Origin: Phaeacidiphilus oryzae TH49
GTDB lineage: Bacteria > Actinomycetota > Actinomycetes > Streptomycetales > Streptomycetaceae
Assembly (NCBI RefSeq): GCF_000744815.1
Contig: NZ_JQMQ01000005.1
Coordinates: forward strand, 6,281,801 to 6,345,800
Direction: 5' to 3'
DNA: 64,000 nt
Position 1 is the first letter of the stretch; each line of letters opens with the position of its first letter. The position numbers and the translations under genes were made by a program. Positions 11,822-19,491 of this stretch are shown in pieces. The notes beneath the pieces were generated by a model, which was not told the origin of the DNA, did no database searches, and saw only the letters and a program-made list of their open reading frames with translations.

Positions 11822-12064
11822 ATGACGGGTGCAGAGGAGAGCAGGCGGCTCGCCGACGCCGCCGGCAGCCGGGACCCAGCCGTGGGCCTCACCGCCGTGC
11901 GCGCGCTCCGCGAGCTCGCCGAACGGCTGGAGGGGCTCCAGGTGGACAACGCCCGCGCGGCGGGCTGGACCTGGCAGCAGATCGCCGAGCGGCTCGGCGT
12001 CAGCAGGCAGGCGGTGCACAAGAAGCACGGCGGCGGGCGGCGCTTCGGCCGCGGCGGAGAGTGA
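11822..12064 (+). CDS. Small helix-turn-helix DNA-binding protein
   Basis: An 80-residue basic protein. Residues about 20-40 form an Arg/Leu/Glu helix, and 43-65 form a sigma-like HTH (AAGWTWQQIAERLGVSRQAV) followed by a Lys/Arg/Gly tail. It has no ligand domain. The gene starts right behind the twin-operator promoter and its stop codon lies 12 bp before the Clp-N gene's ATG, so the two form an operon. I infer that it is an autorepressor of the pair. The ATG at 11822 has no Shine-Dalgarno sequence, consistent with leaderless translation. Confidence 0.82.
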   Translation: MTGAEESRRLADAAGSRDPAVGLTAVRALRELAERLEGLQVDNARAAGWTWQQIAERLGVSRQAVHKKHGGGRRFGRGGE

Positions 12065-12075
12065 AGGGGACCGGC

Positions 12076-12657
12076 ATGTTGGAGAGGTTCAGCAGCGGGG
12101 CGCGCGCCGCGACGGTGCACGCCCGCGAGGAGGCGCGGCAGCTGCGCCACGACAGCATCGGCGCCGAGCACCTGCTGCTCGGCCTGCTGTACGACGAGGA
12201 GGACCCGGCCGTCCGGCTGCTCCTCGACGCCGGCTTCGACCTGCCCTCGGCGCGGGCCGCCGTCCGCAGGGCCGACCGGGGCCTCGGCCCGGAGGACGCC
12301 GCCGCGCTGGAGAGCATCGGCATCGATCTGGAGGCGGTGGTCGAGAAGGTGGAGGAGGGCTTCGGCGAGGGCGCGCTCTCCCGGCGCCGGACGCGCGCCG
12401 GGGCGGGATCCGGCGCGGACTCCGATGCGCGCTCCGGCGCGAAGCGGCTGCGGTTCGACCCCCCGGCGCGGAAGGCGCTGGAACGGTCGGTGGCTGCCGC
12501 CGGGGCGCAGCGGACCGGGCGGATCGAGGACGGCCATCTCCTGCTGGGCCTCCTCGACGGGGCCGGCCCGGCCCGGCGGGTGGTCGAGGAGTTCGGGCTG
12601 GTCCCCGAGGAACTGTGCCGCCGGGTGCGGGCGGTCCTTCCGGCCCAGGCCGGTTGA
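12076..12657 (+). CDS. Clp N-terminal repeat-domain protein without AAA+ ATPase
   Basis: The 193-residue protein has two Clp_N repeats: residues 1-60 (MLERFSSGARAATVHAREEA, then IGAEHLLLGLLYDEEDPAV) and about 120-175 (ARKALERSV, then IEDGHLLLGLLDG). They are joined by an Ala/Gly/Ser-rich acidic linker. In ClpA and ClpC this domain binds substrates or adaptors. No Walker motif is present, so this is a stand-alone adaptor-like protein. I chose the ATG at 12076 because GAAGGGG lies eight bases upstream. The GTG at 12061, overlapping the previous stop, is the alternative. Pairing with a small HTH gene suggests a stress-linked module, but its role is not established. Confidence 0.82.
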   Translation: MLERFSSGARAATVHAREEARQLRHDSIGAEHLLLGLLYDEEDPAVRLLLDAGFDLPSARAAVRRADRGLGPEDAAALESIGIDLEAVVEKVEEGFGEGALSRRRTRAGAGSGADSDARSGAKRLRFDPPARKALERSVAAAGAQRTGRIEDGHLLLGLLDGAGPARRVVEEFGLVPEELCRRVRAVLPAQAG

Positions 12658-12679
12658 CGGCCCGTCGGCGCGCGGCGGG

Positions 12680-12720
12680 GCGGACCGGACGGGTCCGCAA
12701 TGGGGACCATGGGCCCATGG
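12680..12720. terminator. Hairpin and adjacent 14-bp palindrome after the Clp-N gene
   Basis: A 7-bp stem (GCGGACC and GGTCCGC, 12680-12698, five-base loop) 22 bp after the stop may terminate the HTH/Clp-N operon. It is followed by the perfect palindrome CCATGGGCCCATGG (12707-12720), which could be an operator for the downstream flavoprotein gene. Confidence 0.45.
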
Positions 12721-12786
12721 CGGACGCGCGGGCGGATGGGCAGACTCTGAAGCCTTGTGCACTGCCGCGAGGGAGGAAACCGCGCC

Positions 12787-13464
12787 GTGACCGCCACAGC
12801 CGGACGGCTGGTACCGCTGCCCCGCGAGGAGTCGCTGCGCCTGCTGGGCAGCGTCTCGCTGGGGCGGGCCGTCTTCACCCATCGCGCCCTGCCGGCCATC
12901 CGCCCCGTCAACCATGTGGTGGACCGGCGCGGGGAGGGCGCCGTCCTGGTCCGGGTCAGCGAGGGGAGCGCCCTCGCCGCCCTGCTGCCGGGAAGCGTTC
13001 TGCTGTACGAGGCGGACGACGTGGACCCCCGCACCCACCGCGGCTGGAGCGTGGTGGTGACCGGATACGCCGAGCCGGTGACCGACCCGGCCGAGCTGGA
13101 GCGCTACCGCGAACTGCTGGCCTCCTGGGTCGAGTTGGGCGACGGCGCGGGGGTGCTGCGGGTCTCCGCGGACCTGGTCACCGGCATGCGGCTGGGAGAC
13201 GGGCCGGACTCCCGCGAGGGCGGGGGCGGCGTGGACGGCGTGGACGGCGTGGACCGCGCGGATCGTGTGGACCGCGTGGACGACGCGGCCGGGGTGGACG
13301 ACACGGTCGGCGCGGATGACACCGCCGGCACGGATGACACCGCCGGCCTGGAGGAGACGGCCGCCCACGTGGACGACGCCGCGCGGGCCGACGGGTCCGC
13401 GGGCGCCGACGGAGGCAGCGGCGGCGCCGGCGGCATCGGCGGGGGAGCGCGGTACCCGGAGTGA
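12787..13464 (+). CDS. Pyridoxamine-5'-phosphate-oxidase-like flavin-binding protein with Asp-rich repetitive tail
   Basis: Residues 1-140 form a split beta-barrel of the NimA/PPOX type (LPREESLRLLGSVSLGRAVF, IRPVNHVVDRRGEGAVLVRV, GWSVVVTGYAEPVTDPAE). Such proteins bind FMN or F420 and reduce small molecules; the substrate here is unknown. From about residue 143 the sequence turns into an Asp/Gly/Ala tail coded by short tandem repeats (GVDGVD, then GADDTAGTDDTAG), not expected in this family. I chose the GTG at 12787 because GGGAGGAAA lies ten bases before it. The stop overlaps the next start (GTGA). Confidence 0.8.
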   Translation: MTATAGRLVPLPREESLRLLGSVSLGRAVFTHRALPAIRPVNHVVDRRGEGAVLVRVSEGSALAALLPGSVLLYEADDVDPRTHRGWSVVVTGYAEPVTDPAELERYRELLASWVELGDGAGVLRVSADLVTGMRLGDGPDSREGGGGVDGVDGVDRADRVDRVDDAAGVDDTVGADDTAGTDDTAGLEETAAHVDDAARADGSAGADGGSGGAGGIGGGARYPE

Positions 13465-14237
13465 GGCAGGCAGGGTCCGGCGGGGTACGGAGCGGGCGGC
13501 GGCCGGTACGGCGGGTGGTGTCGCTGGTGCCGTCGCTGACCGAGGCGGTCGCGGAGAGCGCACCGGAGCTGCTGGTCGGCGTCACCGACTGGTGCAGCCA
13601 CCCGGTCGGCCTGGCCGCCCCGCGGATCGGCGGGACCAAGAATCCGCGGGTCGCCGAGATCGTCCGGCTCGCCCCCGACCTGGTGCTGGCCAACGAGGAG
13701 GAGAACCGGGCGCCCGACCTGGACGCCCTCCGCGCGGCCGGCCTGCGGGTCCGGGAGACCCGGGTGCGCAGCCTGCCGGAGGCCTTCGCCGAGCTCGACT
13801 CCGTGCTCACCGCGGACTGCGGTCTGCCCCGGCCGGGGTGGCTGGACGAGGCCGAGTCCGCCTGGGCCGCGCTGCCCGGCGCGGGGCCGCGCCGGAGTGT
13901 CGCCGCGGTGGCGCCGGTCTGGCGCCGCCCCTGGATTGTCCTCGGCCGGGACACCTTCGCCGGCGACCTGCTGCACCGCCTCGGCGTCCGGAACCAGTGG
14001 GCCGAGGAGGAGGAGCGCTACCCGAGGATCGCCCTCGACCGGCTGCTCGCCGCCCGCCCCGAACTGGTGGTGCTGCCCGACGAGCCGTACCGCTTCACCG
14101 CGTCCGACGGCCCGGAGGCCTTCCCCGGAGTCCCCAGCGCCCTCGTGAGTGGGCGACATCTGACCTGGTACGGGCCCTCGCTGGCGGAGGCGCCGGCGGT
14201 GCTGGGCGAGCAGCTGGCGGCGGCCCGGGTGCGCTGA
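13461..14237 (+). CDS. Cytoplasmic BtuF-like helical-backbone metal receptor (cobalamin-binding family)
   Basis: The 258-residue protein has the periplasmic-binding fold of BtuF-type receptors (RRVVSLVPSLTEAV; LLVGVTDWCSHPVG; GTKNPRVAEIVRLAPDLVLANEEENR) but no signal peptide or lipobox. It is therefore predicted to be cytoplasmic, unlike the lipoprotein at 54890-55936. It starts with GTG in a four-base overlap with the flavoprotein gene, so the two are made together. No transporter genes adjoin it. It may bind a corrinoid or other metal chelate inside the cell. The function is inferred from the fold only. Confidence 0.8.
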   Translation: MRQAGSGGVRSGRRPVRRVVSLVPSLTEAVAESAPELLVGVTDWCSHPVGLAAPRIGGTKNPRVAEIVRLAPDLVLANEEENRAPDLDALRAAGLRVRETRVRSLPEAFAELDSVLTADCGLPRPGWLDEAESAWAALPGAGPRRSVAAVAPVWRRPWIVLGRDTFAGDLLHRLGVRNQWAEEEERYPRIALDRLLAARPELVVLPDEPYRFTASDGPEAFPGVPSALVSGRHLTWYGPSLAEAPAVLGEQLAAARVR

Positions 14238-14359
14238 GCGCCGGCCCCTGGGGGCACGCCCGGTCGTCTCGTGCGGTGGCCCGCCGAGGTGCCGACGGGG
14301 GCGTGCGGCCGGGGTCTCACACCTGCGGATCCCTCGGCGGCGCCACTTCGGACTTGTGG

Positions 14360-14389
14360 TGGCGCCATGATGGTGCCACCATGGCGTCA
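14360..14389 (+). promoter_or_regulatory. Three 8-bp operator boxes at 11-bp spacing overlapping the start codon
   Basis: TGGCGCCA (14360-14367), TGGTGCCA (14371-14378) and TGGCGTCA (14382-14389) are near-identical, near-palindromic boxes separated by exactly 3 bp. They recur every 11 bp on one helix face, and the last box ends on the A of the ATG. Arrays of this kind are what cooperatively binding ribbon-helix-helix repressors recognise, and the gene they overlap encodes such a protein. Autorepression of the whole 14.4-17.9 kb operon is the natural inference. Confidence 0.75.
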
Positions 14390-14994
14390 TGGACCTCACG
14401 CCCCATGTGGAGAACCTCCGCCGCGAACTGGCGGTGGCCGCGGACGCCGGTGGCGAGGAGGCGCGGACGCTCGCAGAGCGGCTCACCGCCCCGCTCGAGT
14501 CGGCCGTCCGCCTGGTACTGCTCGACGCCCTCGCCGAGGCCGCCGACGAGATCACCCGCGATCTCGCGCCCGGCTCGGTCGAATTGCGGCTGCGCGGCCG
14601 GGAGCCCGGCTTCGCGGTCACCCCGCCCGCGGTCCCCGCCCCCGGCTTCGACTACGACTTCGACTACGGTCCGGAGGGCGCCGGGGCCGCGGGCTTCCGG
14701 GTGGACCTCGGCCCCGGTGCGGGCCACGGGCCCGGCTCCGGCGCCTCCGCCGCGCAGCCGGCGCCGTCGTCCCAGGCATCGGAGGGGGAGGAGCGCGGGG
14801 GCACCGCCCGGATCAACTTCCGCCTCTCCGAACAGCTGAAGGGCCGGATAGAGGAGGCCGCCCAGCGCTCCGGACTCTCCGTCAACTCCTGGCTCCAGCG
14901 CGCCGCGGCGGCTGCCCTGGAGGAGGACGGGGCGCCCCGCCGGGCGCGCCAGCTCCCCCGCGGCGGCGACCGGCTCACCGGCTGGATCCGCTGA
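14389..14994 (+). CDS. HicB-type ribbon-helix-helix regulator (orphan, no HicA)
   Basis: The 201-residue protein has a helical N-terminal part (1-65), a middle with a Tyr/Asp motif (GFDYDFDYG, about 85-93) and a Gly/Ala/Pro linker. The C-terminal ribbon-helix-helix spans about 142-180 (GGTARINFRLSEQLKGRIEE, then AAQRSGLSVNSWLQRAAAAA). Proteins like this are often annotated as HicB antitoxins, but no HicA-like toxin gene adjoins it. It leads an operon with a DUF4097 protein and an ABC exporter, and three operator boxes overlap its start codon. A transcriptional autorepressor role is more likely than an antitoxin role. Confidence 0.82.
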   Translation: MDLTPHVENLRRELAVAADAGGEEARTLAERLTAPLESAVRLVLLDALAEAADEITRDLAPGSVELRLRGREPGFAVTPPAVPAPGFDYDFDYGPEGAGAAGFRVDLGPGAGHGPGSGASAAQPAPSSQASEGEERGGTARINFRLSEQLKGRIEEAAQRSGLSVNSWLQRAAAAALEEDGAPRRARQLPRGGDRLTGWIR

Positions 14995-15068
14995 CGCCCC
15001 CGACCTCATCCCCCCGCGCCCAAGATTCCCTGGCGCCCTGACGCCCTTTCAGGAGAGACGAGCCCATC

Positions 15069-15971
15069 ATGAGCACGCGGCAAGGCACCCCGCACTCCAT
15101 CGAGCAGTCCTTCGAAACCCCGGGCCCGATCCGGCTCACCGCCGAGCTCGACGTGGGCGACCTGCGGATCGAGGCGAGCGAGCGGACCGACACCCTGGTC
15201 CGGATCACCCCGCGCGACCCCGAGCGGGAGACCGACGCCAAGGCCCTCTCCCAGAGCCTGGTCGAGCAGACGGCGGCCGGTCTGCTGGTCAAGACCCCGC
15301 GCCAGCGGTCCATCGGCCTCTTCTACAAACCCGGCATCCTCGACGTGCTGATCGAGCTGCCGATCGACTCGACGATAGGGGTGGACGCCACCGCGGCGGC
15401 CGTCCGCATCAGCGGGCGCCTCGGCGACACCAGGCTGAAGACCGGCTTCGGCGACGTCGACGTCGAGCACACCGGCGCGGTCGAGATCAGGACCGGGGCC
15501 GGGAACGTGTCGCTCCTGCGGGCCGACGGCACAGTCGAGGCGAGTACCGGCACCGGGGAGCTCCGGATCGGCTCGGTGGCCGGGACGGCCGTTTTGAAGA
15601 GCTCCAACGGCAACGTCCGGGTCGGTGGCGTCCGCGGTGAATGCCGGGTCAACACCGCCAACGGGTCGATCCAGGTGGACAGCGCGGGCGCGGGCGTCGT
15701 CGCCAAGACCGCCGCCGGGTCGGTCCAGGTCGGCAGGCTGGTCCGGGGGGTCTCCACCCTCCGCACCCCGTTCGGCGACATCGAGGTCGGCATCGGCCGC
15801 GGCACCGCCGTCCGGCTGGACGCGGCCACCAAGTTCGGCCGGGTCGACAACCGGATGCGGCTCGCCGACGCGCCCGCGGCCGACGACCAGACCGCGGAGC
15901 TGCACGCCTCCACCAGCTACGGGGACATCATCCTCACCCGGGCCCCGGACGAGGAGCCGGCGGACGCATGA
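15069..15971 (+). CDS. DUF4097 beta-strand-repeat protein
   Basis: The 300-residue protein has repeated beta-helix-like strands with the pattern SNGNVRVGGV, ANGSIQVDSA, AAGSVQVGRL and STSYGDIILT, the mark of DUF4097 (also called putative adhesin). There is no signal peptide or membrane segment, so it is probably cytoplasmic or associated with the exporter encoded next. The ATG at 15069 follows AGGAGAG, and the 3' end overlaps the ABC ATPase start (ATGA). The biochemical role is not known. A C-terminal remnant of the same family lies at 60807-60992. Confidence 0.85.
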   Translation: MSTRQGTPHSIEQSFETPGPIRLTAELDVGDLRIEASERTDTLVRITPRDPERETDAKALSQSLVEQTAAGLLVKTPRQRSIGLFYKPGILDVLIELPIDSTIGVDATAAAVRISGRLGDTRLKTGFGDVDVEHTGAVEIRTGAGNVSLLRADGTVEASTGTGELRIGSVAGTAVLKSSNGNVRVGGVRGECRVNTANGSIQVDSAGAGVVAKTAAGSVQVGRLVRGVSTLRTPFGDIEVGIGRGTAVRLDAATKFGRVDNRMRLADAPAADDQTAELHASTSYGDIILTRAPDEEPADA

Positions 15972-17131
15972 CGCCCGCCACCGCCAGGACATCCAGCAGG
16001 ACATCCCACAGGACATCCAAACCGCCCATGGCGGACACCCAGGACGAGGGGGACGAGACGGTGACCATACCCAAGCGCGCCGGCGGCAGCCTGGCGATCA
16101 GTGCCGTGGGCCTGAGCAAGGCCTTCGGAGAGAAGACCGTGCTGGACGGGATCGACATACAGGTTCCGGAGGGCAGCGTCTACGCGCTGCTCGGCCCGAA
16201 CGGCGCCGGCAAGACCACCGTGGTGCGGATCCTCTCCACGCTGATCACCGCCGACGCCGGCGCGGTCCAGGTGGCCGGGTGCGACCTGGCCGGCGATCCG
16301 GACGGGGTGCGCGCCGCGATCGGCGTCACCGGCCAGTTCTCCGCGGTGGACGGACTGCTCACCGGCCGGGAGAACCTCCGGCTGATGACCGCCCTCCGTC
16401 ATCTCGGCAGGAGCGCCGGGCGCCGCCGGGTGGACGAACTGCTGGACCGATTCGACCTGGTGGAGGCGGCCGACCGGCCGGTCTCCACCTACTCCGGCGG
16501 TATGCAGCGCCGGCTGGACCTGGCGATGACCCTGGTCGGGAACCCCCGGCTGATCTTCCTGGACGAGCCGACCACCGGACTCGACCCGCGCAGCCGGCGC
16601 ACCATGTGGGCGATCATCCGCGAGCTGGTGGAGGACGGCGTGACCGTCTTCCTCACCACCCAATACCTGGAGGAGGCCGACGAACTGGCCGACACCGTGG
16701 CCGTGCTGGACCACGGCAGGCTGGTCGCCGTGGGCACGCCGGCAGAGCTGAAGCGGCAGATCCCCGGCGGCCATATCCGCCTCCAGTTCACCGGCGCGCA
16801 GGCGCTCCGCTCGGCCGTGCGGTCGGTGCCCTCCATCGCAGCGGACGAGCAGGCACTGGCCCTGGACGTGCCCTTCGACGGCAATGGCGGCGGCACCTTC
16901 TCCTCGCTGCGCGGCCTCCTCGACCGGCTGGCCGGGGCGGGCATCGGGGACGCGGAGCTTGACGGCCTCAGCGTCCACACCCCGGACCTGGACGACGTCT
17001 TCCTCGCGCTGACCGGCCGTCCGGGAGGCCGGGAGGGCAGTGCCGAGCAGGACGCGGCCGCCAGGCGGGAGCGGAACCACGAAGACCGGCAGAGCGGGCA
17101 GGATCTCGCAGAGAGGGGAACGCGGCGATGA
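15968..17131 (+). CDS. ABC exporter ATP-binding protein, DrrA type
   Basis: The 387-residue ATPase has Walker A GPNGAGKTT (76-84), Q-loop region TGQFSAVDGLLTGREN, signature YSGGMQRR, Walker B LIFLDEPTTGLDPRS and switch His region TTQYLEEADELAD. The C-terminal extension PDLDDVFLALTGR is typical of the daunorubicin-resistance DrrA family. The ATG at 15968 overlaps the DUF4097 stop and has GAGGAG upstream. ATG 16028 is a possible alternative without a ribosome-binding site. The N-terminal RTSSRTSHRTSK comes from a 12-bp triplicate repeat (15986-16021). It pairs with the permease encoded next. Confidence 0.92.
   Translation: MTPATARTSSRTSHRTSKPPMADTQDEGDETVTIPKRAGGSLAISAVGLSKAFGEKTVLDGIDIQVPEGSVYALLGPNGAGKTTVVRILSTLITADAGAVQVAGCDLAGDPDGVRAAIGVTGQFSAVDGLLTGRENLRLMTALRHLGRSAGRRRVDELLDRFDLVEAADRPVSTYSGGMQRRLDLAMTLVGNPRLIFLDEPTTGLDPRSRRTMWAIIRELVEDGVTVFLTTQYLEEADELADTVAVLDHGRLVAVGTPAELKRQIPGGHIRLQFTGAQALRSAVRSVPSIAADEQALALDVPFDGNGGGTFSSLRGLLDRLAGAGIGDAELDGLSVHTPDLDDVFLALTGRPGGREGSAEQDAAARRERNHEDRQSGQDLAERGTRR
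15986..16021 (+). repeat. Three tandem 12-bp repeats in the 5' end of the ABC ATPase gene
   Basis: AGGACATCCAGC, AGGACATCCCAC and AGGACATCCAAA follow one another without gaps. They encode RTSS-RTSH-RTSK and keep the reading frame. This probably arose by slippage duplication. Confidence 0.8.
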
Positions 17132-17934
17132 GCGCTGCGACGTTCAACACCACAGTGGCCGACTCGGCCACCATGATCCGGCGCAGCTATCTGCGGATGC
17201 GGCGCTATCCGACACTGACGTTCGCCCTGGTGCTGACCCCGCTGGTGGTGCTGGTGCTCTTCGTCTACGTCTTCGGCGGCGCGATGGGGCAGGGGCTGGG
17301 CTCGCTCTCCGGCGGCCGGAAGGCCTACCTGGACTACATCCTGCCCGGCATCCTGCTGATGGGGGTGGCCAGTTCCGCCCAGACCACGGCGATCTCGGTG
17401 GCCAAGGACATGACGGAGGGGATCATCGCCCGCTTCCGCACCATGGACATCGCCCGGGGGTCCGTGCTGACCGGGCATGTGGTCGGCGCCTGGACGCAGT
17501 GCATGCTGGCCCTGGTGGTCGTCGCCCTGGGGGCGGTGGGCCTGGGGTTCCGAGCGCACGGGGGCGCCGGCGGCTGGCTGGGCGCGGCCGGGATCCTGGC
17601 GCTGATCACCTTCGCGGTGACCTGGCTGGCGGTCGGGATGGGGCTGGCCGCGAAGAGTGTGGAGTCCTCCAGCAACACCCCGATGATCCTCCTGCTCCTC
17701 CTCTTCTTCGGCAGCAGCTTCGTGCCGACCGCGACGATGCCGGTGGGCCTGCGGTGGTTCGCCCAGCACCAGCCGTTCACCCCGTTCAACGAGTCGGTGC
17801 GCGGACTGCTGACGGGCCATGTCCACGGCGGGGACGTGATCGCCACCCTGGCCTGGTGCGCGGGGATCACCGTGGTCTCGTACATATGGTCACTGCGCCG
17901 CTACAACCGGGACCCGGACCGGGCGGTGGCTTGA
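17128..17934 (+). CDS. ABC-2 type exporter permease, DrrB type
   Basis: The 268-residue membrane protein has six predicted hydrophobic segments (for example LTFALVLTPLVVLVLFVYVFG near 28-48, ILPGILLMGVASSAQTTAIS, and MILLLLLFFGSSFVPTATMP). The family segment NPxxPFNE-like QPFTPFNESVRGLL is also present. It forms the membrane half of an exporter with the upstream ATPase, whose stop codon it overlaps (ATGA). The exported substrate is unknown. It is the last gene of the operon begun by the ribbon-helix-helix regulator. Confidence 0.9.
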   Translation: MSAATFNTTVADSATMIRRSYLRMRRYPTLTFALVLTPLVVLVLFVYVFGGAMGQGLGSLSGGRKAYLDYILPGILLMGVASSAQTTAISVAKDMTEGIIARFRTMDIARGSVLTGHVVGAWTQCMLALVVVALGAVGLGFRAHGGAGGWLGAAGILALITFAVTWLAVGMGLAAKSVESSSNTPMILLLLLFFGSSFVPTATMPVGLRWFAQHQPFTPFNESVRGLLTGHVHGGDVIATLAWCAGITVVSYIWSLRRYNRDPDRAVA

Positions 17935-18101
17935 GCCTGGCGGGCCGACGGCCTGGTGGCGCGGGGGTCTGGCGGCCTGACGGGGCTGACGCCCCGGTGG
18001 TCTGACGGCTTGACGGTCCGACGGGCTGGTGGCCTGGCGGCGGGGTGGCCTACCGGCCCGGAGGCCCAGCGGCTCGACGGGCTGAACGGCCTGACGGTGA
18101 C
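17935..18101. repeat. Degenerate GGCCTGACGG-type repeat between convergent genes
   Basis: The 167-bp spacer between the DrrB-type permease and the ROK gene is almost wholly made of variations on GGCYTGACGG or GGTCTGACGG, at about 10-20 bp intervals. No gene or clear terminator hairpin is seen. It looks like short-repeat expansion in non-coding DNA. Confidence 0.6.
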
Positions 18102-19409
18102 TCAGCTCCCGGTCGGTACGCCCCCCGAGTCCAGGAAGCGGCTGACCGGCAGGGTCGCGGCGCCCCTGGCGACCGCGTCCGGGCCGAGGTCGGAGAGTCC
18201 GATGGTGGCCTGTTCCCGGGGCAGCACCAGGGCCTGGCGGGAGATGATCTCCCGGATCGGGTCGAGCAGTCGCCGTCCGATCAGCAGGCCGGCCCAACCG
18301 CCGATGATCACCCGCTCCGGGTTGAAGAGGTTGACCAGATTGGCGATCCCGGTGCCGATGTGGACGGCGGTCTCGTCCAGGACCTCGCGGGCGACCCGGT
18401 CCCCGGCCTCGGCGGCGGCGAGAATCGCCCGCAGGTCACGCTCGCCGCACGGCTCCTCGCCGGCGCCGGGCCCGCCGGAACCGGAGGCTGCGCCGGGCCC
18501 GCCGTGCTCACCGGGCTGGCCTGAGCCGCCGGAGCCGACGGGCCCGCCGGGGGCGTCCCCTGCCGCCTCCGCGTAGCGCGCGGCGACGGCCGGGCCGCTG
18601 ATGTAGGCCTCCAAGCAGCCGGAGGCGCCGCAGCGGCAGAGGCGGCCGCCGATCACCGAGTTGGTGTGGCCCCACTCGCCGGCCGAGGTGGTCAGGCCCC
18701 GGTAGGGGGCGCCGTCGGTGATGACGGAGGCGCCCACGCCCGAACCGAGGAGGAGAAAGGCGGCGTTGCGGATCCCGCGGCCGGCGCCGAACCACATCTC
18801 GGCCTGGCCCATCGTGGTGGCGCCGTTGTCCACGTGGATCGGGGTCGCGGCGGACACCTCCCCGCTCTCCCGGAGGGACTCGCGGAGCAGCTTCTCGAAG
18901 GGCACCGCCTGCCACCCGACGGTCTGGCCGTGCACCACCGCCTCGGGGGTGTGCTGGACGATGCCGGGCACGCCGATCCCCACGCCGAGCAGCCCGGGGC
19001 CGTCCGGGTCGAGGATCTGCCCCAGTCCGTCCCGGATCCCGCGGACCACCGCCTCCGGGTCCAGGCGCCCGGCGGGCACCGGGATCTCGGTCCGGGCCTG
19101 CTCGGTGAGCGCCAGGTCGAAGCGCTCCACGCGGATCATCGTCTCGCCGACGTCCACGCCGACCACCTGCTGCCGGTCCGCGGCGATCCGCAGCAGGATG
19201 CGGGGGCGGCCGCCGTCCGACTCCATCGCCCCGGCCTCCACCACGAGCCCGGCGTCCAGGAGTTCGGAGACCACGTTGCTCACCGAGGCGGCGCTCAGTC
19301 CGGTGGCCGCGATCAACTCCTGACGGCTGAGCGGTCCGTGGAACCAGAGCCGGCGCAGCAGCCGGGCGCGGTTCGCCCGCCGCAGGTCGCGAACGTTGTG
19401 CCGGTTCAT
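18102..19409 (-). CDS. ROK-family transcriptional repressor
   Basis: The 435-residue protein has an N-terminal winged HTH (LRRLWFHGPLSRQELIAATG, then LSAASVSNVVSELLDAGLVV). The ROK sugar-binding/kinase-like domain follows, with the zinc-binding motif CRCGASGCLEAY and the ATP-loop-like LGVGIGVPGIV. A Gly/Ser/Glu-rich insertion of about 30 residues (near 286-320) is not typical of the family. It is divergent from a sugar ABC operon that ends in a beta-glucosidase. This suggests repression of that operon, relieved by a glucoside or oligosaccharide. A candidate operator lies at 19503-19535. Confidence 0.92.
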   Translation of the reverse strand: MNRHNVRDLRRANRARLLRRLWFHGPLSRQELIAATGLSAASVSNVVSELLDAGLVVEAGAMESDGGRPRILLRIAADRQQVVGVDVGETMIRVERFDLALTEQARTEIPVPAGRLDPEAVVRGIRDGLGQILDPDGPGLLGVGIGVPGIVQHTPEAVVHGQTVGWQAVPFEKLLRESLRESGEVSAATPIHVDNGATTMGQAEMWFGAGRGIRNAAFLLLGSGVGASVITDGAPYRGLTTSAGEWGHTNSVIGGRLCRCGASGCLEAYISGPAVAARYAEAAGDAPGGPVGSGGSGQPGEHGGPGAASGSGGPGAGEEPCGERDLRAILAAAEAGDRVAREVLDETAVHIGTGIANLVNLFNPERVIIGGWAGLLIGRRLLDPIREIISRQALVLPREQATIGLSDLGPDAVARGAATLPVSRFLDSGGVPTGS

Positions 19410-19491
19410 GGTCCCGCCCTTCCACGGTCGGCGCCCTGGGCGCCGGCCTCCGCTGCCTCGTGGCTCAATCTATTTGATGCTGCGCCAACCA

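Noticed and set aside
14389-14994. HicAB toxin-antitoxin system
   Set aside because: Only the ribbon-helix-helix partner is present. The neighbours are DUF4097 and an ABC exporter, and no small HicA-like frame was found on either side.
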